Source: Paucibacter sp963740455
GTDB lineage: Bacteria; Pseudomonadota; Gammaproteobacteria; Burkholderiales; Burkholderiaceae_C
Assembly: GCA_963740455.1 (NCBI GenBank)
Contig: CAVUEF010000005.1
Coordinates: forward strand, 20,229-84,228
DNA: 64,000 nt
Reading direction: 5' to 3'
Position 1 is the first letter of the stretch. Each line of letters opens with the position of its first letter. The notes under the pieces were generated by a model. It had not been told where the DNA came from and searched no databases. It saw nothing but the letters and a program-made list of their open reading frames with translations. Shown here in pieces: positions 1 to 8,473 of the stretch. The position numbers were made by a program, and so were the translations under genes.

Positions 1-119
1 CACACAGGGGCAGCCACCTTTTCCGGGCGCTGTCGCAAGCAACGGTGAAAGGCGGGTTTGCCCAGCACGTACGTCGCCACGACCCACTGGCACTGGTTAC
101 ACATCAAAGGAGGATCTGG

Positions 120-1136
120 ATGCAAGTCGGCATGATCGGACTGGGGCGGATGGGTGCCAGCATGGTTCGGCGCTTGCTCAGGGCGGGTCACGTGTGCGTG
201 GTTCACGACGTGCAAGCGTCTGCTGTGGCTGGCCTCGTCAAGGACGGTGCCACGGGGGCTGCGTCGCCGAGGGAGATGGTTTCGCAGCTTGACCAGCCCC
301 GCACGATCTGGCTGATGGTGCCGGCGGCAGTGGTCGACCAGGCGCTCGGTGAACTTCTGCCCTTGCTGGATGCGGGCGATATCGTCATCGACGGCGGGAA
401 TTCGTACTACCGCGACGATATGCGACGAGGCACGCAACTACAGACCCGCGGCCTTCATTACCTCGACGTCGGTACCAGCGGTGGCGTTGCCGGCCTGGAG
501 CGCGGCTACTGCCTGATGATCGGTGGCGAAGCTGGTGTGGTCGAGCATTTGCGCCCGATCTTTTCGTCGCTGGCGCCGGGCATCCAAGCTGCAACGCGAA
601 CGCCCGGCCGCCCGGCCGATACGGGTACGGCCGAAGAGGGCTTCCTGCACTGCGGTCCGCACGGGGCAGGGCACTTCGTCAAGATGGTCCACAACGGCAT
701 CGAATACGGTGTGATGGCGGCGTACGCGGAAGGGCTGAACATCCTGCGCAACGCCAACCTGGGCCAGCGCGACCAGCAGCACGACGCCGAGACGACGCCG
801 CTGCGCGACCCCGAGCTGTATCGGTTCGAGATGAATCTGCCCGAGATCACCGAGGTGTGGCGCCGCGGCAGCGTCATCGGTTCCTGGTTGCTCGACCTCA
901 CCGCCACAGCCTTGCTGAAGGATTCCGCACTGGCTGGATACGGCGGCCGTGTGTCGGATTCGGGCGAAGGCCGCTGGACGATCCAGGCGGCCATCGACGA
1001 AGGGGTGCCGGTGCCGGTTCTCAGTGCCGCGCTGTTCGAGCGCTTCGCGTCGCGCGGCAACGCCGACTTCGCGGACCGGGTGCTGTCGGCGATGCGCTAC
1101 GAGTTCGGCGGCCATGTCGAAAGGCCGGCGTCATGA
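120..1136 (+). CDS. gnd: 6-phosphogluconate dehydrogenase, decarboxylating (short NAD-type)
   Basis: Oxidatively decarboxylates 6-phosphogluconate to ribulose 5-phosphate in the cytosol. The 338-residue product starts with a Rossmann fold (GLGRMG at residues 7-12). It has the substrate-binding GTSGG motif near residue 122 and the catalytic-lysine helix GAGHFVKMVHNGIEYG near 183-198. The length fits the short, usually NAD-dependent GndA/YqeC type rather than the 470-residue type. The ATG at 120 was chosen because AAAGGAGG lies just upstream; the frame is open to 45 without family similarity. It heads a same-strand run with transaldolase, phosphoglucomutase, phosphoketolase and acetate kinase, so it probably supplies pentose phosphate to the phosphoketolase. 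No zwf or pgl is visible here; they may lie upstream of the window. Confidence 0.87.
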   Translation: MQVGMIGLGRMGASMVRRLLRAGHVCVVHDVQASAVAGLVKDGATGAASPREMVSQLDQPRTIWLMVPAAVVDQALGELLPLLDAGDIVIDGGNSYYRDDMRRGTQLQTRGLHYLDVGTSGGVAGLERGYCLMIGGEAGVVEHLRPIFSSLAPGIQAATRTPGRPADTGTAEEGFLHCGPHGAGHFVKMVHNGIEYGVMAAYAEGLNILRNANLGQRDQQHDAETTPLRDPELYRFEMNLPEITEVWRRGSVIGSWLLDLTATALLKDSALAGYGGRVSDSGEGRWTIQAAIDEGVPVPVLSAALFERFASRGNADFADRVLSAMRYEFGGHVERPAS

Positions 1137-1218
1137 CATCCACGCAAGACGTCGTGTTCCTGCTCGAAATGGACATGGGCAGCCTGTTCACACCCCATGA
1201 AAATAGGATGAACCCCAG

Positions 1219-2318
1219 ATGAACACCAATACCCGCAAGCTGCACGATCTGGGGCAACGCATCTGGCTCGACAACATCACGCGCGAGATGCTGAACAACG
1301 GCACCTTGGCGCGCTACATCGCGGAGCTTTCGGTGACCGGGCTGACCTCGAACCCCACGATCTTCGAACATGCGATTGGCAGCGGTGATCTCTACGACGA
1401 CGCAATCCGAAGGCTGGCGGCCCAAGGTCTCCCTGCGAAGACATCTTCTTCGACCTCGCGCTGCAAGACCTGACGCAGGCCGCCGATCTGTTCCGGCCGA
1501 TCTTCGACGCCAGCGGGGGCGCCGACGGCTGGGTCTCGCTGGAAGTCTCGCCGCTGCTGGCCAACGACAGCGCCGCAACCATTCAGGCTGCGGCTCGACT
1601 CCACAAGCGCGCCGCGCGTCCGAACCTCTTCATCAAGATTCCCGGCACGCCTGAAGGCATTGCGGCGATCGAGGAGTCGATCTTCGCCGGCGTGCCGGTC
1701 AACGTCACGCTGCTGTTCTCGCGCGAGCACTATGTGGCGGCGGCCGAGGCCTATCTGCGCGGCATCGAGCGCCGCCTCAAAGCGGGTCTCGATCCAAGAG
1801 TCGAATCGGTCGCCTCGCTGTTCGTCAGCCGCTGGGATGTCGCGGTGAAGGAGGACCTCCAGCCGCAGCTCCACAACCGCCTGGGCATCGCCATCGCCAT
1901 GAGAACCTACAAGGCCTATCGCGATTTGCTCGGGTCGGAACGCTGGCAACGCCTTGCCGCCGCAGGAGCTCGCCCGCAACGCCTGCTCTGGGCCAGTACC
2001 GGATCCAAGGACCCTGCGTCACGCGACACGCTCTATGTCGAGGCGCTGGCCGCCGGCCAGACGATCGACACGATTCCGGAAAAGACGCTGCTCGCGTTCG
2101 CCGACCACGGCAAGCTCGGCGCGACCCTGCCCGCCGATGGCGGATATGCTGAAAGCGTGCTCGACGAGTTCAGGCGCGAAGGTGTCGACGACGAAGCGCT
2201 CGCCGCGCGGCTGCAGCGCGAGGGCGTGCAGGCGTTTGCCGAGTCGTGGGGCGCCTTGATGGCACGGATTCGTGAGAAGGGTTCGCAACCGGCAGCGGCC
2301 AGGAAGGCGTCGGCATGA
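1219..2318 (+). pseudogene. tal: transaldolase, split by a one-base frameshift
   Basis: Transaldolase moves dihydroxyacetone units between sugar phosphates in the pentose phosphate pathway. The first frame (from ATG 1219) gives the family N-terminus, including SVTGLTSNPTIFEHAIGSG, then runs into a stop at 1471-1473. From 1434 the next frame continues perfectly as CEDIFFDLALQDL, then the catalytic lysine motif FIKIPGTPEG (AAG at 1635-1637), to a stop at 2316-2318. One missing base in the short C run at 1431-1433 explains the break; restored, the protein is about 366 residues, the usual size of the longer transaldolase type. Real mutation and sequencing error are both possible. The stop overlaps the next start (ATGA). 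Confidence 0.82.
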
Positions 2319-3256
2319 ACCTCGGCTACGACAAGGCGCTGTACCTGCTGCCGTTCGACCACCGGCAGTCGTACGTGACGGACCTGTTTCACTTCGAGCC
2401 GCCGCTGACCACGGCGCAGCGCGGCCAGGTCATCGACAGCAAGCAGTTGATCTACGAAGGCTTCAGGCAGGCGCTGACCGAAGGTGTGCCCATTGAGGCC
2501 GCTGCAATCCTGGTCGATGAGGAGTTCGGTGCCGCCATTCTGCGCGACGCGAACCGCCGCGGGTACGTCACCGCGCTGTCCGTCGAACGCAGCGGTACGG
2601 ACGAGTTCGAGTTCGAATACGGTGCCGACTTTGCCAGCCACATCGAAGCGTTTGATCCGGGCTTTGCCAAGGTGCTGGTGCGCTACAACCCGGACGGCGA
2701 CCGTGCGCTGAACCTGCGGCAGGCGGGCCGGCTGAGGCAGTTGTCAGAATACTGTCGAAGCCGCCAGCGGCGCTTCATGTTCGAACTGTTGGTGCCGGCG
2801 ACCGACGAGCAGCTCGCGGACGCGGGCGGCGACAAGGAAGTTTTCGATTGGCAGGCACGGCCGCTGCTGATGCAGCGGTCCCTGCTGGCACTGCAGGACG
2901 CCGGCATCGAGCCCGACGTCTGGAAGATCGAGGGCCTGGACCGCCATGCCGATGGCGAGCGCATGGTGCAGATCGCGCGGCGCGGCGGCCGCGACCAGGT
3001 CGGCTGCATCGTGCTCGGCCGCGGTGCCGATGAAGCCAGGGTGCGCGGGTGGCTCAGCATCGCCGCGGGCGTGCCGGGCTTCATCGGGTTCGCGGTGGGA
3101 CGCACCAGTTTCTGGGATGCGGTGGCGGGATACCGCGCGCAGACCTCGACCCGTGCCGAAGCCACCACGCAGATTGCCCAACGCCTGCGCGAGTGGGTCG
3201 GCCTTTTCGAGACGGGCCAGCGGTCGCTCGCGCCGGGCTCGGCCGCTGCAGCATGA
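2315..3256 (+). CDS. DUF2090 aldolase-like protein
   Basis: A 313-residue protein resembling the DUF2090 domain found at the C-terminus of IolC-type 2-deoxy-5-keto-gluconate 6-phosphate aldolases, a class I aldolase-like TIM barrel. Visible family features are the opening LYLLPFDHRQSY, a central VLVRYNPDGD strand, the FELLVPATDEQL segment and a PDVWKIEGLD strand near residue 212. The C-terminal GCIVLGRGAD and GFIGFAVGRTSFWD would form the phosphate-binding end of a barrel. It overlaps the stop of tal and the start of pgm by ATGA, so it is translationally coupled inside the sugar-phosphate operon. The substrate is unknown; an aldolase or isomerase acting on a sugar phosphate is an inference from fold and context. 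Confidence 0.75.
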   Translation: MNLGYDKALYLLPFDHRQSYVTDLFHFEPPLTTAQRGQVIDSKQLIYEGFRQALTEGVPIEAAAILVDEEFGAAILRDANRRGYVTALSVERSGTDEFEFEYGADFASHIEAFDPGFAKVLVRYNPDGDRALNLRQAGRLRQLSEYCRSRQRRFMFELLVPATDEQLADAGGDKEVFDWQARPLLMQRSLLALQDAGIEPDVWKIEGLDRHADGERMVQIARRGGRDQVGCIVLGRGADEARVRGWLSIAAGVPGFIGFAVGRTSFWDAVAGYRAQTSTRAEATTQIAQRLREWVGLFETGQRSLAPGSAAAA

Positions 3257-4937
3257 CCACCGCGATCAGCCCCCTGGCCGGCCGACCGGCCCCGGCCTCG
3301 ATGCTGATCGATGTCGGCAAACTCGTGTCGGCGTACCACACCGATGTGCCCGACCCGACGGTGGCCGCGCAGCGCGTGGCCTTCGGCACTTCGGGGCACC
3401 GCGGGTCGGCCTTCGACCGCTCGTTCAACGCCTGGCATGTGCTGGCCATCACGCAGGCGATCTGCCACTACCGCAAGGCCCACGGCATCGGCGGGCCGCT
3501 GTTCATGGGCATCGACACGCACGCGCTGTCGGCACCGGCGTGCGCCAGTGCGCTCGAGGTGCTCGCAGCCAACGGCGTCGACGTGATGCTGGCAATGCGC
3601 GACGAATTCACACCGACGCCGGCGGTCTCGCACGCGATCCTCGGCCACAACCGCGGGCGAACGCATCCCGGTGACTCTGGCTTGGCTGATGGCATCGTCG
3701 TGACGCCTTCGCACAACCCGCCGCGCGATGGTGGCTTCAAGTACAACCCGCCGCACGGTGGCCCGGCAGGGCAGGCCATCACCAGCTGGATCGAAGCCGA
3801 GGCCAACCGCCTGCTCGAAGCGCAGCTCGCAGGCGTGAAGCGCATCCCGCACGCCCAGGCCGTGCGGGCCGCGACGACGCACCGGCACGACTTTCTGAGC
3901 GCCTACGTCGCCGATCTCGACAAGGTGATCGACATGGACGCGATCCGTGCGGCGAAGCTGCGCATGGGCGTCGATCCGCTGGGCGGCGCCGGCGTCCACT
4001 ACTGGGGGCAATTGCCGAGCGCTACCGTCTCGACCTGAGTGTCATCAGCGAAGTCGTCGACCCGACATTCGCCTTCATGCCGCTCGACTGGGACGGCAAG
4101 ATCCGCATGGACCCGTCGTCGCCGTATGCCATGCGGCGGCTGGTCGACATCAAGGGCCGCTTCGACATCGCCTTCGCCTGCGACACCGACCACGACCGCC
4201 ACGGCATCGTCACCCCAGGCGCGGGCTTGCTGGCGCCCGACCATTATCTGGCGGCGGCCATCGACTACCTGTTTCAGAACCGACCCGATTGGGGCCAACA
4301 GGCGGCCGTTGGCAAGACGGTGGTCAGCAGCCGGCTGATCGACCGGCTCACGGCCAGGCTCGGTCGAAAACTGGTCGAAGTGCCGGTCGGCTTCAAGTGG
4401 TTCGCCGCCGACCTGCACAGCGGCGCGCTCGGCTTCTGCGGCGAAGAGAGTGCCGGGGCCACCTTCCTGCGCCGCGACGGCTCGGTCTGGACCACCGACA
4501 AGGACGGCATCGCCGCCGCGCTGCTCTCGGCCGAGATCACTGCGCGCTCTGACCACGAATCCGGCCGCGACCCCGGCGAGCGTTATGCAGCACTGGCCGC
4601 CGAGTTCGGCAGCCCGGTGGCACGCCGGGTGGAGGCGCCCGCGACGGCACAACAAAAGAAACAGTTGGCTGCGCTCACGCCGCAGCAGATCGGCTCGACA
4701 ACACTGGCCGGGGAACGCATCGAAAGCATCCTCAGCCACGCGCCGGGCGATGGCGAGGCCATCGGCGGCATCAAGGTCAACACCGCCAACGGCTGGTTCG
4801 CCGCGCGGCCCTCGGGCACCGAGAACATCTACAAGATTTATGCAGAGAGCTTTGTCGGCCCAGCGCACCTGCAAGACATCCTGCACGAGGCGCAGATCAT
4901 CGTTGACGCGGCGATTTCGCCTGCGGCTCCGCCGTGA
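3253..4937 (+). pseudogene. pgm: phosphoglucomutase, split by a one-base frameshift
   Basis: Interconverts glucose 1-phosphate and glucose 6-phosphate. Frame one (ATG 3253, overlapping the previous stop) carries FGTSGHRG and the catalytic serine loop VTPSHNPPRDGGFKYNPP, then stops at 4036-4038. The other frame resumes at 4014 as AERYRLDLSVISEVVDP and contains the metal loop CDTDHDRHGIV, the sugar loop GEESAGATF and the phosphate loop RPSGTENIYKIYAES. A single base is missing around 4011-4013 (CAATTGCC in place of a codon longer by one base). Restored, the enzyme is about 561 residues, close to the usual 545. Every catalytic motif is intact, so the break is either recent or a read error. It would feed glycogen- or glucan-derived glucose 1-phosphate into the operon. 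Confidence 0.86.
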
Positions 4938-4962
4938 AAGTCAATGATTCCGAAAGGCTCCC

Positions 4963-7326
4963 ATGTCCGACATCCTGACCCCCGACACCCTGCGCAAGAT
5001 GGACGCCTACTGGCGCGCGGCGAACTATCTTTCGGTCGGGCAGATCTACCTGCGCGACAACGCGCTGCTCGACGTGCCGCTGGCGCTCGAACACATCAAG
5101 CCGCGCCTGCTCGGCCATTGGGGCACCACACCGGGGCTGAACCTGCTCTACGTTCACCTGAACCGGCTGATCAAGGACAACGAGCTCAACCTGATGTACG
5201 TCATCGGCCCCGGCCACGGCGGGCCGGGCATCGTGGCGCACAGCTATCTGGAAGGTTCGTACACCGAGCACTATCCGGCCATCGAGCTCAACCGCGCCGG
5301 CGTGCAGCGCCTGTTTCGCCAGTTCTCGTGGCCGCATGGCGTTCCCAGCCATGTCTCGCCCGAGGTGCCGGGCTCGATCCATGAAGGGGGCGAGCTGGGC
5401 TACTCGTTGGCACACGCCTATGGAGCGGCCTTCGACAACCCCGACCTCATCGTCGCCTGCATCGTCGGCGACGGCGAGGCCGAGACCGGCGCACTGGCGG
5501 CGAGCTGGCATTCCAACAAGTTCCTGAACCCCGCGCGCGACGGCGCGGTGCTGCCGATCCTGCATCTCAACGGCTACAAGATCGCCAACCCCACGGTGCT
5601 GGCCCGCATCAGCCGCGAAGAGCTGACCGATCTGCTGCGGGGCTATGGCCACGAGCCGCTGTTTGTCGAAGGCGACGACCCGGCACTGGTGCACCAAGCG
5701 CTGGCCGGCACGCTGGATGCGGTGCTGGCCAGCATCCAACAGATTCAACGCGATGCGCGGACGCTCGCCGTGGGGCAGTCGCCGACACGCCCGCGTTGGC
5801 CGATGATCGTGTTGTGCACGCCCAAGGGTTGGACCGGGCCGAAGTTCGTCGACGGCAAGCCAGTCGAGGGCACCTGGCGCTCGCACCAGGTGCCGATCGC
5901 CGAGTTCAAGACCCCCGGGCACCTGCAGCAACTCGAAGACTGGCTCAGGAGTTACCGACCCGAGGAATTGTTCGACGAGCGCGGCAAGTTCCGCGAGGAG
6001 TTGGCCGCGCTGGCGCCGACCGGCCGGCGCCGCATGGGTTGCAACCCGCACGCCAATGGCGGGGCCTTGTTGCAGCCGCTGGCCATGCCGCGCTTCCAGG
6101 ATTACGCCGTGGCGGTGCCCGAGCCCGGCGGCGTGGACGCGGAAGCGACGCGCGTCCTGGGCCAGTTCCTGCGCGACGTGATGAAGCTCAACCTGGCTGC
6201 CGCCAACTTCCGCCTCTTCGGCCCGGATGAGACCGCGTCGAACCGACTGGAAGCCGTCTTCGAGGTCACCGGCAAGGTGTGGCTGGATGATTTGCAGCAG
6301 GGCGACAACCATCTCAGCGCCGACGGCCGCGTGATGGAAGTGCTGAGCGAACACCTGTGCGAAGGCTGGCTCGAAGGCTACCTGCTGACCGGCCGCCACG
6401 GCCTGTTCTCGTGTTACGAGGCCTTCATCCACATCATCGATTCGATGTTCAACCAGCACGCCAAGTGGCTGAAGGTGTGCAACGGCATTCCCTGGCGCAA
6501 GCCCATCGCGTCGCTGAACTACCTGCTCACCTCGCATGTCTGGCGGCAAGACCACAACGGCTTCTCGCACCAGGACCCGGGCTTCATCGACCATGTGGCG
6601 AGCAAGAAGGCCGATGTCGTTCGCATCTACCTGCCGCCCGACGCCAACACCCTGTTGTCGGTGGCCGACCACTGCCTGCGCAGCAGCAACTACGTCAACC
6701 TGATCATCGCCGGCAAGCAGCCCGCGCCTCAGTGGCTGGACATGGACGCGGCCGTGCGCCACTGCACGACGGGCGCGGGCATCTGGGACTGGGCCAGCAA
6801 CGATGCAGGGGATCCCGATGTGGTGCTGGCCTGCGCCGGCGATGTGCCGACGCTGGAGGCGCTGGCCGCCGTGACCCTGCTGCGCAGCTATGTGCCCGAC
6901 ATCCGCATCCGCTTCGTCAACGTCGTCGACCTGATGGTGCTGCAGCCGCCATCGGAGCACCCGCACGGCCTGGCAGACCATGAGTTCGACGCCCTGTTCA
7001 CCACCGACAAGCCAGTGATCTTCGCCTTCCACGGCTACCCCGCGATCATCCACAAGCTGACCTACCGGCGGCACAATCACGACAACATTCATGTGCGCGG
7101 CTACAAGGAGGAAGGCACGACGACGACGCCGTTCGACATGGTGGTACTGAACAACCTGGACCGCTACCAACTCGCGCTGGACGCGATCCGGCGCATCCCG
7201 CGGCTGGCCGGCCAGGTCGCCGCGGAAACCGCGCGTTTTGAGGCGACCCTGCAGCGCCACAAGCTCTACATCGGCGAGCATGGCGACGACATGCCTGAGG
7301 TGCTGGACTGGCGCTGGGCGACTTGA
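4963..7326 (+). CDS. xfp: D-xylulose 5-phosphate/D-fructose 6-phosphate phosphoketolase
   Basis: Thiamine-diphosphate enzyme that splits xylulose 5-phosphate (and usually fructose 6-phosphate) with phosphate into acetyl phosphate plus glyceraldehyde 3-phosphate (or erythrose 4-phosphate). The 787 residues match the family length. Signatures include GPGHGGPG near residue 85, the XFP signature EGGELGYSLAHAYGAAFDNP near 140-160, and the cofactor motif VGDGEAETGALAASWHSNKF just after it. The C-terminal half has SCYEAFIHIIDSM and HDNIHVRGYKEEGTTTTPFD. The start at 4963 follows GAAAGGCTCCC. The acetate kinase gene begins 4 bases after its stop, the classic arrangement for converting acetyl phosphate to acetate and ATP. 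Confidence 0.96.
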   Translation: MSDILTPDTLRKMDAYWRAANYLSVGQIYLRDNALLDVPLALEHIKPRLLGHWGTTPGLNLLYVHLNRLIKDNELNLMYVIGPGHGGPGIVAHSYLEGSYTEHYPAIELNRAGVQRLFRQFSWPHGVPSHVSPEVPGSIHEGGELGYSLAHAYGAAFDNPDLIVACIVGDGEAETGALAASWHSNKFLNPARDGAVLPILHLNGYKIANPTVLARISREELTDLLRGYGHEPLFVEGDDPALVHQALAGTLDAVLASIQQIQRDARTLAVGQSPTRPRWPMIVLCTPKGWTGPKFVDGKPVEGTWRSHQVPIAEFKTPGHLQQLEDWLRSYRPEELFDERGKFREELAALAPTGRRRMGCNPHANGGALLQPLAMPRFQDYAVAVPEPGGVDAEATRVLGQFLRDVMKLNLAAANFRLFGPDETASNRLEAVFEVTGKVWLDDLQQGDNHLSADGRVMEVLSEHLCEGWLEGYLLTGRHGLFSCYEAFIHIIDSMFNQHAKWLKVCNGIPWRKPIASLNYLLTSHVWRQDHNGFSHQDPGFIDHVASKKADVVRIYLPPDANTLLSVADHCLRSSNYVNLIIAGKQPAPQWLDMDAAVRHCTTGAGIWDWASNDAGDPDVVLACAGDVPTLEALAAVTLLRSYVPDIRIRFVNVVDLMVLQPPSEHPHGLADHEFDALFTTDKPVIFAFHGYPAIIHKLTYRRHNHDNIHVRGYKEEGTTTTPFDMVVLNNLDRYQLALDAIRRIPRLAGQVAAETARFEATLQRHKLYIGEHGDDMPEVLDWRWAT

Positions 7327-7330
7327 GAGC

Positions 7331-8473
7331 ATGTCCATGACTCCGATCTGCATACTCGCGCTGAACAGTGGCTCTTCGTCGCTCAAGTTCGGCCTGTACC
7401 GCGTGGACGCGTCAAGCCTGGAAACACTGCTTGCCGACAAGCTCCCCGCGGCCGACCCGCAGGACGCGCTCGCCCGTGTCGCGGCCCTGCTGGAGCAGCA
7501 CCATCTGCCGGCGCCTGCCGCCATCGGGCACCGCATCGTGCATGGAGGCCCGGTGCTGCGCGAGCATTGTCTGATCGACGCGGCGGTGCTCGAGCAACTG
7601 CAGGCCGCTACCCCGTTTGCACCGCTGCACACGCCCGCTGCCCTGTCGGTCATCCGGCTGGCCCAGCAGCGCTTCCCCGGCATCGCTCAGGCGGCATGTT
7701 TCGACACCCGCTTTCATGCCGGCATGCCCGAGGTCGCCCGCGTGCTGCCCATTGCCAGGGAACTGCAATCGCAAGGCATCCAGCGCTACGGGTTTCACGG
7801 ACTCTCGCTCGAATCGATCGTGCGCCAGCTCGGCAACGATCTGCCGAACCGCCTGGTCGTCGCCCACCTCGGCAATGGCGCCAGCGTCACCGCGATCAAG
7901 GGCGGCCAATCGATCGACACCAGCATGGGCTTGACGCCCACCGGTGGCGTGGTCATGGGCACGCGCAGCGGGGACCTTGACCCCGGCGTGCTGGTGTACC
8001 TGCTGCGCGAGAAGAAGTTCGACGCCGCCATGCTTGAGTCGCTGGTCGATCATCATTCCGGCCTGCTGGGTGTTTCCGGCGTGTCCGGCGACATGCGGCA
8101 ACTGCATGAAGCGGCGGCCACCGATCCTGATGCGCGGCTGGCCATCGACATGTTCTGCACTTCGGTGCGCAAGCAGATCGCCGCCATGATTACCGTGCTC
8201 GAAGGGCTGGACCTGCTTGTCTTCACTGGCGGCATCGGCGAGAACGATGCGCAGGTGCGCGCGGCTGTCTGCGGCGGCCTGTCCTGGATCGGCGTGAGGC
8301 TGGACGACGCGCGCAACGCGGCCTCGAACCAGGCGATCCATGACGCTTCATCGCGCTGCTCAGTGCGGGTTTTGGCCTCGCAAGAAGACGAGCAGATCGC
8401 CCGCCATACCTGGGCCTTGCTGGCGCCCGAGCGCTACAGGCCCTTGCCAGCATCGAGATTGAACCATGGCTGA
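7331..8473 (+). CDS. ackA: acetate kinase
   Basis: Transfers phosphate from acetyl phosphate to ADP, giving acetate and ATP. The 380-residue product contains the ASKHA-fold motifs NSGSSSLKF near residue 10, RYGFHGLS near 155, HLGNGAS near 178, TPTGGVVMGTRSGDLDPG near 200 and TGGIGEN near 300. The start at 7331 (the M of MSMTP) follows the phosphoketolase stop by 4 bases, and the 3' end overlaps the next gene by 8 bases. This supports one transcript, in which Xfp makes acetyl phosphate and AckA harvests it as ATP. No phosphotransacetylase is visible, so acetate rather than acetyl-CoA is the expected end product here. Confidence 0.96.
   Translation: MSMTPICILALNSGSSSLKFGLYRVDASSLETLLADKLPAADPQDALARVAALLEQHHLPAPAAIGHRIVHGGPVLREHCLIDAAVLEQLQAATPFAPLHTPAALSVIRLAQQRFPGIAQAACFDTRFHAGMPEVARVLPIARELQSQGIQRYGFHGLSLESIVRQLGNDLPNRLVVAHLGNGASVTAIKGGQSIDTSMGLTPTGGVVMGTRSGDLDPGVLVYLLREKKFDAAMLESLVDHHSGLLGVSGVSGDMRQLHEAAATDPDARLAIDMFCTSVRKQIAAMITVLEGLDLLVFTGGIGENDAQVRAAVCGGLSWIGVRLDDARNAASNQAIHDASSRCSVRVLASQEDEQIARHTWALLAPERYRPLPASRLNHG

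Noticed and set aside
4897..7683. A 928-codon open frame on the minus strand
   Set aside because: It lies opposite phosphoketolase, which has full family motifs. Long antisense frames are common in GC-rich DNA with strong codon bias. The predicted product is Arg/His/Gln/Val-rich with no domain.
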